The position numbers and the translations under genes are program-made. From Shewanella fidelis ATCC BAA-318 (GTDB lineage: Bacteria > Pseudomonadota > Gammaproteobacteria > Enterobacterales > Shewanellaceae): a stretch of DNA of 64,000 bases. Under the pieces are notes generated by a model, which ran no database searches, was not told the origin of the DNA, and saw only the letters and a list, made by a program, of their open reading frames with translations. Positions within the stretch are counted from its first letter, which is position 1; the number at the start of each line of letters is the position of its first letter. This document shows, piece by piece, positions 34,746 to 44,093 of this stretch. The stretch is taken from assembly GCF_000518605.1 (NCBI RefSeq), contig NZ_KI912459.1, positions 161,235-225,234 of the forward strand. The letters run 5' to 3'.

Positions 34746-36323
34746 ATGAGCAACATTCATGAGCATAAGATCCTCATTTTAGATTTTGGATCGCAATACA
34801 CCCAACTGATCGCCCGTCGTATCCGTGAAATCGGCGTGTATTGTGAACTTTGGGCTTGGGATGTTTCTGAAGAGCAGATCCGTGAATTTGCTCCAAACGG
34901 CATTATCTTAGCAGGTGGCCCTGAAAGTGTTACCGCTGAGAACTCACCACGTGCACCAGAATATGTGTTTGACGCTGGCGTACCTGTACTAGGTATCTGT
35001 TACGGCATGCAAACTATGTCTGAGCAGCTTGGTGGTAAAGTAATTCAAGGTGTGGGTGAAGGCGAGTTTGGTTATGCGCAAGTAGAACTGCAAGCTGAAT
35101 CTGCACTATTTAAAGCAATTGAAGATGCAGTAAGTGAAACCGGCAAGCCACTACTTGATGTGTGGATGAGCCACGGTGACAAAGTATCTGAAATTCCAGA
35201 AGGTTTCGTAGCTGTCGCTAAAACTGAAACCTGCCCATTTGCTGCTATGGCAAATGAAGACAAGCAATTCTACGGTGTACAGTTCCACCCAGAAGTGACT
35301 CACACTCGCCAAGGTAAGCGTATGCTTGAGCATTTCGCGCTTGAGATTTGTGCGTGTGAAGCAAATTGGAAGCCAGCATCAATCATTGAAGATGCCGTTG
35401 CTCGAATTAAAGAGCAAGTGGGTGATGACGAAGTTATTTTAGGTCTATCTGGTGGTGTTGATTCATCGGTCGTGGCTATGCTTATTCACCGCGCAATTGG
35501 TGACAAGCTAACTTGTGTATTCGTTGATAACGGTTTACTACGCCTAAACGAAGCGCAGCAAGTAATGGAAATGTTTGGTGATCATTTTGGTTTGAACATT
35601 GTTCATGTTGATGCTGAAAACCGTTTCCTAGACGCAATGGCAGGTGAAGCAGAACCTGAAGCTAAACGTAAGATCATTGGCCGCGTATTCGTAGAGATCT
35701 TCGATGAAGAATCTAAGAAATGCGTTAACGCTAAATGGCTTGCTCAAGGCACTATCTACCCAGACGTTATTGAGTCTGCAGGTAGCGCAACAGGTAAAGC
35801 ACACTGCATTAAGTCACATCATAACGTTGGCGGTTTGCCAGATGATATGGAAATGGGTCTGGTTGAGCCATTACGTGAATTGTTTAAAGATGAAGTACGT
35901 AAGATTGGTCTAGAACTAGGTCTTCCATACGACATGCTTTACCGTCATCCGTTCCCAGGACCAGGTCTTGGTGTACGTGTACTTGGTGAAGTGAAAAAAG
36001 AATACTGTGACTTGCTACGTTTAGCTGATGCTATTTTCATCGAAGAGCTACGTAAAGCTGATCTTTACAATAAAGTAAGCCAGGCATTTACGGTATTCCT
36101 ACCAGTTCGTTCTGTAGGCGTAATGGGCGATGGTCGTAAGTACGACTGGGTTGTTTCATTACGTGCTGTAGAAACTATCGACTTTATGACAGCGCATTGG
36201 GCACACCTACCTTATGATTTCCTAGGTCGTGTATCTAACCGTATCATCAACGAAGTTGATGGTATTTCGCGCGTAGTTTACGATATTTCTGGTAAGCCAC
36301 CTGCAACGATTGAGTGGGAATAA
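34746..36323 (+). CDS. guaA: GMP synthase (glutamine-hydrolysing) GuaA
   Basis: 525 aa. The N-terminal class I glutamine amidotransferase has the nucleophile in GICYGMQ and the His/Glu pair in FHPEVTHT. The ATP-pyrophosphatase domain has the P-loop LSGGVDSSV, and the C-terminal dimerisation domain has RHPFPGPGLGVRVLGE. It converts XMP to GMP with ATP and glutamine. It works directly after GuaB. Confidence 0.98.
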   Translation: MSNIHEHKILILDFGSQYTQLIARRIREIGVYCELWAWDVSEEQIREFAPNGIILAGGPESVTAENSPRAPEYVFDAGVPVLGICYGMQTMSEQLGGKVIQGVGEGEFGYAQVELQAESALFKAIEDAVSETGKPLLDVWMSHGDKVSEIPEGFVAVAKTETCPFAAMANEDKQFYGVQFHPEVTHTRQGKRMLEHFALEICACEANWKPASIIEDAVARIKEQVGDDEVILGLSGGVDSSVVAMLIHRAIGDKLTCVFVDNGLLRLNEAQQVMEMFGDHFGLNIVHVDAENRFLDAMAGEAEPEAKRKIIGRVFVEIFDEESKKCVNAKWLAQGTIYPDVIESAGSATGKAHCIKSHHNVGGLPDDMEMGLVEPLRELFKDEVRKIGLELGLPYDMLYRHPFPGPGLGVRVLGEVKKEYCDLLRLADAIFIEELRKADLYNKVSQAFTVFLPVRSVGVMGDGRKYDWVVSLRAVETIDFMTAHWAHLPYDFLGRVSNRIINEVDGISRVVYDISGKPPATIEWE

Positions 36324-36348
36324 TCTTCGGATTATAATAACGCTTAAA

Positions 36349-36373
36349 TAAAAGGTGCTTCGGCACCTTTTTT
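36349..36373 (+). terminator. Terminator after guaA
   Basis: 8-bp stem AAAGGTGC with GCACCTTT around a TTCG loop, then T run. Confidence 0.9.
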
Positions 36374-36407
36374 ATTGCTATTAATCACATTATCTCTGGA
36401 GTTTGCT

Positions 36408-36956
36408 TTGCCGCAATTTGACTCAATACAGCAACAAGATCTTCATTTTATGAGGATGGCAATGGATATGGCTACGAAAGCCGAAGCCAAGGGCGAAGTG
36501 CCTGTTGGCGCTGTACTGGTTAAAGATGGTGAAGTCGTCAGCGCGGGTTTTAATTACTGCATTGGGCTACATGATCCCAGTGCCCATGCTGAAATGCAGT
36601 GCTTACGTCAGGCCGGGCAGATCTTACAAAACTATCGCTTATTAGGTACCACGTTATATGTCACCTTAGAACCCTGTGCAATGTGCGCCGGTGCGATAGT
36701 GCACTCACGTGTAGGGCGCTTAGTGTTTGGTGCTAAAGATCAGAAAACAGGCGCTGCGGGTACGGTCATTGATATTGTGCGCCACAGTGCCTTTAATCAT
36801 CTAGTTGAAGTCGAATCTGGCGTGCTTGAACAGGAATGTGCAGAGCAACTTAGTGCTTTTTTTAGACGCCGCCGAAAAGAGATTAAGGCTGCTAAAGCGT
36901 TGGCTAAACAGCAGGCATTGGACAATGGTAACCTAGACGGATTGACTAAGGGTTAG
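36408..36956 (+). CDS. tadA: tRNA-specific adenosine deaminase TadA
   Basis: 182 aa if the TTG at 36408 is used, which has TGGAG upstream; ATG at 36450 is a shorter alternative that begins at FMRMAMDMA. Zinc and catalytic motifs are intact: SAHAEM and EPCAMCAGAI. It deaminates A34 of tRNA-Arg (ACG) to inosine. The C-terminal tail is basic (FFRRRRKEIKAAKALAKQ). Its last 11 bases overlap a small gene on the opposite strand. Confidence 0.93.
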   Translation: MPQFDSIQQQDLHFMRMAMDMATKAEAKGEVPVGAVLVKDGEVVSAGFNYCIGLHDPSAHAEMQCLRQAGQILQNYRLLGTTLYVTLEPCAMCAGAIVHSRVGRLVFGAKDQKTGAAGTVIDIVRHSAFNHLVEVESGVLEQECAEQLSAFFRRRRKEIKAAKALAKQQALDNGNLDGLTKG

Positions 36957-37083
36957 AAAAACTCTCTGCTGCAGGTTTAATAAAAACAAAATATTGCTTT
37001 TGACGCCCTAGTACTTTTTGGTGACGGGTTTTTAACTGGCTACGACGACGTGCAGCAACGTTGTTGATTGCTTTCTTTCTCAT
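36946..37083 (-). CDS. Small basic protein, 45 aa
   Basis: The start ATG at 37083 is preceded by GAGGGG eight bases away, a strong ribosome-binding site. The product begins MRKKAINNVAARRRSQLKTR and ends FIKPAAESFSNP. It has about thirteen Lys/Arg residues in the first thirty, with no Cys and no membrane segment, so it may bind nucleic acid. I do not recognise it. It converges with tadA, overlapping its last 11 bases. The strong ribosome-binding site and lack of low complexity argue for a real gene. Confidence 0.6.
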   Translation of the reverse strand: MRKKAINNVAARRRSQLKTRHQKVLGRQKQYFVFIKPAAESFSNP

Positions 37084-37213
37084 ATTAAGCCCCTCTATTA
37101 TTGTATTGTTCAGCTTCATTATGTAGCAAACTTCATTATCAAAAGTCTATGTGACAATCATTAATCTTTGATGAATTTATTATATATATCACTTGTGTGA
37201 TATTAGTTTAAAG

Positions 37214-38689
37214 TTAGTTAGCATCAGGCTGCTGTAATACAGGCTTTACTGGTGACTCAAGTACAGGCTCTGTTAACGGTTGCATATTAGGCACAGGCTC
37301 TTGGATCTCAGCTGTTTGCAGCGGTTTATTTCTTAGCTCTAGCAGCATGTTTTGATTATCTATCCATACTAATGTGTCGTAATAGCGGCGAATGCTATCG
37401 ACATAATGCACAGCTTCATTACCGCGAGCATAACCATAGCGAGTCTTTTTGTAGTATTTGCGTTTTTGCAAAAGTGGCAAAACCGACTTTACATCACGCC
37501 AGGCACTTGGGTTAAGTCCCTGTGCTTGCGCTAATTTACGCGCATCTTCAACATGGCCAAGGCCAATATTGTATGAGGCGAGGGCGAACCACATCCGCTG
37601 GCTTTGCGGAATCGAATCAGGGAGACGATCCAGCATACTATTGAGGTACTTAGCGCCACCTTGAATACTTTGGTACGGATCGAGACGGTTTTTAATTCCC
37701 ATCTGTTTGGCAGTAGGTAAGGTTAACATCATCAATCCACGCACACCGGTTGGTGAACGGGCGTTGGGGTTCCAATGTGATTCTTGATAGGCTGTTGCGG
37801 CAAGTTTGCGCCAGTCAATGTCGCCTGCGTACTTTTCAAAGGTTGCTTGGTATTTTGGTAATTTATTGTCTATTGCGCGAATAAAGGCACGGGTGTCAAC
37901 GTAATCAAAGCGTTTCACATGGGCAAAATACTTTTCATTTAAATGTGCCAACGTGCCACTGCGTTTTTCAATATGCCAAAAAGCCAGCAATTGACTCATT
38001 AGCTGATCGCTATTTTTAGCAGGTAGCAACCAAACCACGGGTTGCTTACGTTTTAATACCAAGCCTTCACGTAGTTCAGGCATAAATCGGCGATTAATAT
38101 CTAAACTGGTTGAGTCTGCAATCGTGTAGGGGATATCACCCGCAGCAATCATCGCAAGCAGCTCTTCAGCGTCTTTGTCTTTTTCCTGATTCCACACTAA
38201 ATCCGGGTTGGATTTTTGTAGCTCAGTTAATGTATCGACAAAAGAGGAATCGGTGATGACGGTGATCTCACCGTCAAGTTTATTGATATCTTTAGGAATT
38301 GGCGTGCCTTGGCGATAAACCAATACTTGATTTACTCGGTATAGCGGCGGGCCGACTCTAAACTGTTCGCGTCTTGCTGGCGTATCACCTAATCCAGCAG
38401 CAATGATGTCAATCTCACCTTTTTTTAGCGCAGCATAGAGCTCGCTGATATTGGCATAGGGCTGCATTTTTAACTCGAGTTCGAGGAAGTCGGCAAAACG
38501 CTGCGCCATTTCAAAATCGTAACCAGAGTCGCCTTGGCCTGAAGTAAAGTAGATTTGAGGGCCGTACAAAGTGCCAACGTTGAGGTGAGTCGGTTTTGGC
38601 GGCGTAACGGGTTTTGCTTGCTCCACGACAACTTTCTGGCAGCCAGCCAGCAAAGCGATACAGCATAGAGTGAGCAAGATTTTTTTCAT
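37214..38689 (-). CDS. mltF: Membrane-bound lytic transglycosylase MltF
   Basis: 491 aa lipoprotein (lipobox LLAGC, Cys about residue 17). An N-terminal periplasmic solute-binding-like domain (about 38-270; HLNVGTLYGPQIYF) is followed by an SLT lysozyme-like domain (about 285-450) with catalytic Glu in AATAYQESHWNPNARS and the GVRGLMMLT and ASYNIGLGHVEDAR motifs. It cleaves peptidoglycan to 1,6-anhydro products at the outer membrane. It is divergent from purL, the order seen in E. coli. Confidence 0.96.
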   Translation of the reverse strand: MKKILLTLCCIALLAGCQKVVVEQAKPVTPPKPTHLNVGTLYGPQIYFTSGQGDSGYDFEMAQRFADFLELELKMQPYANISELYAALKKGEIDIIAAGLGDTPARREQFRVGPPLYRVNQVLVYRQGTPIPKDINKLDGEITVITDSSFVDTLTELQKSNPDLVWNQEKDKDAEELLAMIAAGDIPYTIADSTSLDINRRFMPELREGLVLKRKQPVVWLLPAKNSDQLMSQLLAFWHIEKRSGTLAHLNEKYFAHVKRFDYVDTRAFIRAIDNKLPKYQATFEKYAGDIDWRKLAATAYQESHWNPNARSPTGVRGLMMLTLPTAKQMGIKNRLDPYQSIQGGAKYLNSMLDRLPDSIPQSQRMWFALASYNIGLGHVEDARKLAQAQGLNPSAWRDVKSVLPLLQKRKYYKKTRYGYARGNEAVHYVDSIRRYYDTLVWIDNQNMLLELRNKPLQTAEIQEPVPNMQPLTEPVLESPVKPVLQQPDAN

Positions 38690-38993
38690 GATTAAATCTA
38701 ATTTACAACATAAGTTTAAAAGAAACAGCAGGCGATTATATCACAATATAAGTCACGGTAAAAAAACGCCTTTTCCCTTGATGTATATTGCTTTTATTAT
38801 GAGCCTAAAATTAAATTATGCGTAGAATTGTCAATAAGAGTTGGCTTTTGCACATCATAAAAAACAATCGACTTTTTTCTATATAGGAAACACTGTTTTG
38901 TACAGCGACTGCTGATGATTTGTGCTGAACATTTCCCTATAATAGCGCCCAGATCTGACCCTGCAATTATAATATATAAGGTGAAAAGACGTG
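38690..38993. other. Divergent mltF-purL intergenic region
   Basis: Holds promoters for both genes. A consensus TATAAT at 38938-38943 lies about 50 bases before purL, with a weak -35. No known operator recognised. Confidence 0.5.
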
Positions 38994-41900
38994 ATGGAGA
39001 TCATCCGCGGAGCCCCTGCACTTTCGGCGTTTAGAGTACAGAAGCTGATGCAAGCTTGTGAATCGGCAGCACTGCCAGTGCGCCAAATCTATGCCGAGTT
39101 TATCCATTTAGCCGATTTGAACGAATCGCTAAATGATACCGAAACCCAACAGCTTGAAAAAATCCTCACCTACGGCCCCGCTATTGAAGCGCATACGCCA
39201 GAAGGTCATCTCCACTTCGTTACACCCCGTCCCGGCACCATCTCTCCTTGGTCATCAAAAGCAACAGATATCGCCCACAACTGTGGACTTAATAAGGTAA
39301 AACGCCTTGAGCGCGGTATTGCCTATTATGTTGTTAGTGATGAACTAACTGCTGAGCAAACTAAAACCCTAAACGCATTATTACATGACCGTATGGTTGA
39401 AGTGATTTTGCCAAGCTTTGATGAAGCAAACGTATTGTTTGCACGTACTGAGCCTGCAAAATTCACCAGTGTTGATGTGTTAAGTAAAGGCCGTTTAGCG
39501 TTAGAGCAAGCCAATACCGAGCTTGGTTTGGCGCTGGCCGACGATGAAATCGACTATTTAGTTGAGAATTTTACTCGCTTAGGTCGTAATCCAAACGACA
39601 TCGAATTAATGATGTTTGCTCAAGCAAACTCAGAGCATTGTCGTCATAAGATCTTCAATGCAGATTGGACAATCGATGGTGAAGTGCAACCAAAGTCATT
39701 GTTCAAGATGATCAAAAATACGTTCGAGAAGACGCCTGACAATGTGCTATCTGCCTATAAAGATAACGCTGCGGTAATGACCGGCGCTACAGCAGGGCGT
39801 TTCTTCCCGAAACAGGATGGTGTTTATGGCTACCACACAGAGCCAATGCATATCTTGATGAAAGTTGAAACGCATAACCACCCAACAGCAATCAGTCCTT
39901 ATCCGGGCGCAGCCACTGGTAGTGGTGGTGAGATCCGTGATGAAGGTGCAACAGGTCGTGGTTCTAAGCCAAAAGCGGGCTTAACAGGGTTTAGTGTTTC
40001 TAACCTTAAGATCCCTGGTTTTGTTCAGCCATGGGAAGCGGATTACGGCAAACCAGATCGCATTGTGAGTGCGCTGGATATTATGACCGAAGGCCCATTG
40101 GGCGGTGCAGCATTTAATAATGAGTTTGGTCGTCCTGCACTAGTCGGTTACTTCCGTACGTACGAGCAACAAGTTAATAGCCACAATGGTGTGGAAGTGC
40201 GCGGTTACCATAAGCCAATCATGCTTGCGGGTGGTTTAGGTAATATCCGTGAAGAGCACGTACAAAAAGGCGAGATCACTGTTGGTGCCAAATTAGTGGT
40301 GCTAGGTGGTCCTGCAATGAACATCGGTTTAGGTGGCGGTGCAGCGTCTTCAATGGCTTCAGGTCAATCGAGCGAAGATTTAGATTTTGCTTCAGTACAG
40401 CGTGAAAACCCAGAAATGGAACGTCGCTGCCAAGAGGTCATCGACCGCTGTTGGCAGATGGGGGAAGCGAACCCAATTCAGTTTATTCATGATGTAGGTG
40501 CGGGTGGTTTGTCTAACGCATTTCCTGAGCTGGTAAACGATGGCGAACGTGGCGGCAAGTTTGAGCTACGTAAAGTACCATCAGATGAGCCAGGCATGAG
40601 CCCATTAGAGATTTGGTGTAATGAGTCGCAAGAGCGTTACGTGATGTCTATTGCGCCAGAAAATATTGAGCTGTTTACACAGATTTGTCAGCGTGAGCGT
40701 GCGCCATTTGCCATTGTAGGTGTAGCGACTGAAGAGAAAGAGCTTGTCTTAAGTGACGAACACTTTGAAAACCACCCAATTGATTTACCACTCGAAGTCT
40801 TGCTTGGCAAAGCACCTAAGATGAGCCGTGATGTAGTGAGCGCAAAAGCTGACTCGCCAGCACTTGAGCAATCAACAATTGAAGTTAAAGAAGCGGCGCA
40901 TCGTTTGCTGCGTTTACCAACGATTGCTGAAAAGACATTCCTGATCACCATTGGTGATAGAACGGTTACCGGCCTGGTTAACCGCGACCAAATGGTTGGA
41001 CCGTGGCAGGTTCCTGTCGCCGATTGCGCGGTTACCGCATCAAGCTATGACTCATACACAGGTGAAGCCATGTCTATGGGTGAGCGCACACCGCTAGCCT
41101 TACTAGACTTTGGTGCATCAGCGCGTATGGCCGTAGCAGAATCAATTATGAATATTGCGGGTACCGATATTGGTTCATTCAAGCACATTAAGCTATCTGC
41201 TAACTGGATGTCTCCAGCGGGTCACCCTGGTGAAGATGCGGGCTTGTATGAAGCGGTTAAAGCTATTGGTGAAGAGCTATGTCCTGATCTGTCATTGACT
41301 ATCCCTGTTGGTAAAGACTCTATGTCGATGAAAACCGCTTGGGAAGAAAACGGCGAACAGAAAGCTGTGACTTCACCTATGTCATTGGTGATTACGGCAT
41401 TTGGTGCTGTGCAAGATATTCGTAACACTGTTACGCCAGAGCTGCGTAGTGATAAAGGCGACACAGATCTGTTACTGCTTGATCTTGGTCTTGGTCAAAA
41501 TCGCTTAGGCGGCTCTTGTCTGGCTCAGGTTTACAGTGAACTAGGTGATATCGCACCGGATCTTGATAATTCAGCGACCTTGAAAGGCTTCTTTGAAACC
41601 ATTCAGCCAATGATTGCTGATAAGTCGATTATTGCTTATCACGACAGAAGTGATGGTGGCCTTTACACTACGTTAGTTGAGATGGCATTTGCAGGGCATA
41701 CAGGTCTTAATGTTGATTTAAGTGCGCTAACAGGTACTGATGTAGAGCGCTTATTTAACGAAGAGCTAGGTGCAGTCATTCAAGTTCGTCGTCAAGATGT
41801 AGCGATTATTACTGAAAAGTTTGCTGCAGCAGGTGTGCCTTGCCACAAAGTTGCTGAGCTAACAGATACTGATAGCATTGCCATCTTTGACGGTGCACGT

Positions 41901-42875
41901 GAAGTATTAACCGAAACACGTACTGATTTACGTACAATTTGGGCCGAAACCACGTACCGCATGCAAGCATTACGTGATAACCCTGAGTGTGCTAAAGAGG
42001 AGTTCGAGCTTAAGCAAGATTCAAGTGACTTAGGTTTAACCGTTGACTTAAGCTTTGACCCAAGTGAAGACATTGCTGCGCCGTTTATCTTAAAAGGCGT
42101 TGCACCTAAGATGGCTATCTTGCGTGAGCAGGGCGTTAACTCGCATATCGAAATGGCTGCGGCATTTGATCGTGCAGGATTCGAGGCCATGGATGTGCAC
42201 ATGAGTGACATCTTAAGTGGCCGCATTAGCCTTGAGCAGTTCCAAGGTCTAGTGGCCTGTGGTGGCTTCTCTTATGGTGACGTACTCGGCGCAGGTGAAG
42301 GCTGGGCTAAGTCGATTCTGTTTAACCAGCGTGCTCGAGAGCAGTTTAGTCAATTTTTCGAGCGTAACGATAGCTTCTCGCTAGGTGTATGTAATGGTTG
42401 TCAGATGTTGTCTAACCTTAAGGACATCATTCCGGGAACTGAATTATGGCCACACTTTGTTCGTAACCGCTCTGAGCGTTTTGAAGCACGTTTCAGCTTA
42501 GTTGAAGTGCAAAAGAGTCCGTCACTATTCTTCCAAGGCATGGAAGGCTCACGTATGCCGATTGCGGTATCACATGGTGAAGGTCGCGCAGAGTTTGCTT
42601 CAGCACAAGCGTTAGCTGCTGCAGAAGCATCAGGTACGGTTGCATTGCGTTATGTTGATGGTAATGGGCAGATCGCAACGAAATACCCGCAAAACCCGAA
42701 CGGCTCACCGAATGCGATTACTGCATTGAGTTCAACTGACGGTCGTGTGACTATCATGATGCCGCATCCTGAGCGAGTGTTTAGAACGGTTGCTAACTCA
42801 TGGCATCCTGAGTCTTGGGGAGAAGATAGCCCTTGGATGAGAATGTTCCGTAATGTGAGAAAGTCAGTCGGCTAA
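38994..42875 (+). CDS. purL: Phosphoribosylformylglycinamidine synthase PurL
   Basis: 1293 aa, the large single-chain form of gammaproteobacteria. The start is ATG at 38994 (or GTG at 38991, which is better spaced from AAGGTG). The N-terminal FGAR-binding domain (EIIRGAPALSAFR), two tandem AIR-synthase-like ATP-binding domains (VETHNHPTAISPYPGAATGSGG; later PVGKDSMSMKT), and a C-terminal glutaminase with LGVCNGCQML and PHPERVFR are all intact. It converts FGAR to FGAM in purine synthesis. Confidence 0.98.
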   Translation: MEIIRGAPALSAFRVQKLMQACESAALPVRQIYAEFIHLADLNESLNDTETQQLEKILTYGPAIEAHTPEGHLHFVTPRPGTISPWSSKATDIAHNCGLNKVKRLERGIAYYVVSDELTAEQTKTLNALLHDRMVEVILPSFDEANVLFARTEPAKFTSVDVLSKGRLALEQANTELGLALADDEIDYLVENFTRLGRNPNDIELMMFAQANSEHCRHKIFNADWTIDGEVQPKSLFKMIKNTFEKTPDNVLSAYKDNAAVMTGATAGRFFPKQDGVYGYHTEPMHILMKVETHNHPTAISPYPGAATGSGGEIRDEGATGRGSKPKAGLTGFSVSNLKIPGFVQPWEADYGKPDRIVSALDIMTEGPLGGAAFNNEFGRPALVGYFRTYEQQVNSHNGVEVRGYHKPIMLAGGLGNIREEHVQKGEITVGAKLVVLGGPAMNIGLGGGAASSMASGQSSEDLDFASVQRENPEMERRCQEVIDRCWQMGEANPIQFIHDVGAGGLSNAFPELVNDGERGGKFELRKVPSDEPGMSPLEIWCNESQERYVMSIAPENIELFTQICQRERAPFAIVGVATEEKELVLSDEHFENHPIDLPLEVLLGKAPKMSRDVVSAKADSPALEQSTIEVKEAAHRLLRLPTIAEKTFLITIGDRTVTGLVNRDQMVGPWQVPVADCAVTASSYDSYTGEAMSMGERTPLALLDFGASARMAVAESIMNIAGTDIGSFKHIKLSANWMSPAGHPGEDAGLYEAVKAIGEELCPDLSLTIPVGKDSMSMKTAWEENGEQKAVTSPMSLVITAFGAVQDIRNTVTPELRSDKGDTDLLLLDLGLGQNRLGGSCLAQVYSELGDIAPDLDNSATLKGFFETIQPMIADKSIIAYHDRSDGGLYTTLVEMAFAGHTGLNVDLSALTGTDVERLFNEELGAVIQVRRQDVAIITEKFAAAGVPCHKVAELTDTDSIAIFDGAREVLTETRTDLRTIWAETTYRMQALRDNPECAKEEFELKQDSSDLGLTVDLSFDPSEDIAAPFILKGVAPKMAILREQGVNSHIEMAAAFDRAGFEAMDVHMSDILSGRISLEQFQGLVACGGFSYGDVLGAGEGWAKSILFNQRAREQFSQFFERNDSFSLGVCNGCQMLSNLKDIIPGTELWPHFVRNRSERFEARFSLVEVQKSPSLFFQGMEGSRMPIAVSHGEGRAEFASAQALAAAEASGTVALRYVDGNGQIATKYPQNPNGSPNAITALSSTDGRVTIMMPHPERVFRTVANSWHPESWGEDSPWMRMFRNVRKSVG

Positions 42876-42906
42876 TACTTTGCTTAGTTGAGCTGAATGA
42901 GTGAAT

Positions 42907-42938
42907 AAAAAGCCCCTAGAAATAGGGGCTTTTTTTTG
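42907..42938 (+). terminator. Terminator after purL
   Basis: Stem AGCCCCTA with TAGGGGCT around GAAA, A run before, eight T after. Confidence 0.95.
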
Positions 42939-43138
42939 TCAAAAATGACTGGCTGGGGATTATCTATCCAAAGAAGTACCGTGAAACAACAGATTACAGC
43001 GCTTTTATTGCTATATGGATTGCTAATAAACGCTTTTTAGCGTGCTGTAACTAAGATTTTGGATAAGCAGAAGTTATCCATAATATTCATTATTGATTGT
43101 TTAGCGGATACTGGAATGATTAATTGCGGAGCGGATAT

Positions 43139-43168
43139 AAAAAAGCCCTTCTTATTGATAAGAAGGGC
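43139..43168 (-). terminator. Minus-strand terminator of a short transcript
   Basis: 11-bp perfect stem GCCCTTCTTAT/ATAAGAAGGGC with a 2-nt loop. On the minus strand TTTTTT follows. Confidence 0.85.
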
Positions 43169-43219
43169 CGCTTTGCGCTAACAAAACTTCAAGAATAATC
43201 TTGCATTAAACTGTGTTAC

Positions 43220-43297
43220 TTATAGCTCTCTAGCTTTATAAAGTTCAACGAAAACACGCTGATAGCTAACAACTAGACGCTCGAATAATTTTGTCAT
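43220..43297 (-). CDS. Putative 25-aa small protein
   Basis: ATG at 43297 with GGAG eight bases upstream. The product is MTKLFERLVVSYQRVFVELY followed by KAREL, an amphipathic helix. A promoter fit (43394-43422) lies about 100 bases upstream and a strong terminator 50 bases downstream, so the transcription unit is complete. It loosely recalls the start of DUF1127 proteins (aromatic, Arg/Lys, then REL) but is half their length. It may be a small protein, or the RNA itself may be the product. Confidence 0.5.
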   Translation of the reverse strand: MTKLFERLVVSYQRVFVELYKAREL

Positions 43298-43393
43298 AAT
43301 GGTATCTCCACATAGATTGATGATTTAAGCGGAGTGAGTCTTTACCGGGCTACTTCACCGGGTTAGTCAGACCGTCTCCTTAACTTGGTGAGC

Positions 43394-43422
43394 ATTTTAG
43401 GTGACGAATAAATTTTGATCAA
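43394..43422 (-). promoter_or_regulatory. Candidate promoter of the 25-aa transcript
   Basis: On the minus strand TTGATC (43422-43417), 17-bp spacer, TAAAAT (43399-43394). The -35 lies in a TTTGATCAAA palindrome, which could be a binding site. Confidence 0.55.
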
Positions 43423-43759
43423 ACGAGAAAAACTGCATCTTATCATTAGTTTTTCTTATCTATTTTTGGTTTTGTGTTTTCTCTTTTTATAATTGTTCTC
43501 ACCTATCTTTATGTATTTTATCAATTTTGTATGGGTTATTGATTTCTTGGTTTTTGGTTTAGGGATACGATAACTGTTGCTTTAATTGTTAATAATTGGT
43601 GTTTTGTCTGTTTAGCGTTAAATAAATTGTGTATTGGGTGAAAATAATTGTTTTGCTTATTTTTCACTCGCTCCTAGCATGAGTATTTTATGTTGTCAAC
43701 TAGCTCTAGGGTGGAACTGTGTGCTTCACCTCAAAACCCAATGAAACCGAATGCTTTGA

Positions 43760-43773
43760 TTGATTTGAATCAA
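43760..43773. promoter_or_regulatory. FNR/EtrA-type box upstream of cydA
   Basis: TTGAT-TTGA-ATCAA matches the FNR consensus TTGAT-N4-ATCAA exactly. It lies 320 bp before cydA and may also affect the divergent small transcript. Confidence 0.75.
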
Positions 43774-43894
43774 TTTTGAATGTTATAAAATCACTGCGGA
43801 TAGCCTTATTTCGTCTTGCAAGTGACTGATATTAACTAATTTGTTTATTCTTTATTTGCGTATTCGAGAGGGATGTCACAACAGCTATTGAAAA

Positions 43895-43910
43895 TGTGAT
43901 TGCAAGCACT
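43895..43910. promoter_or_regulatory. Possible CRP-like site upstream of cydA
   Basis: TGTGA-TTGCAA-GCACT: perfect left half, degenerate right half. CRP is known to act on cyd genes in Shewanella, so the context is favourable but the match is weak. Confidence 0.3.
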
Positions 43911-44093
43911 GTCTTGCTAGTGTTTTTGGCTTTATTTTACAAAATTTATGAATTAAACAACGAATCGCGGTTAAGTTGGTTTTTTGTTATAAAACCTGAC
44001 TGTTTTACTGCATTAATATTCCTATATAGGCAATCATTATCGTGAATGGGGATTTAACGTTAATGATTGGACGCACCACCTAAGGAGTCACAA

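Larger units (their letters stand above)
43423..44093. other. Long regulatory region upstream of cydABX
   Basis: About 670 AT-rich bases with no convincing ORF. It holds an FNR-type box at 43760-43773, a CRP-like half-matching site at 43895-43910, and several GTTAA words that ArcA could bind. The length fits a heavily regulated oxygen-responsive promoter. Confidence 0.5.

Noticed and set aside
42944..43040. Possible 31-codon ORF after purL
   Set aside because: No ribosome-binding site, and it lies between a terminator and a facing transcript.
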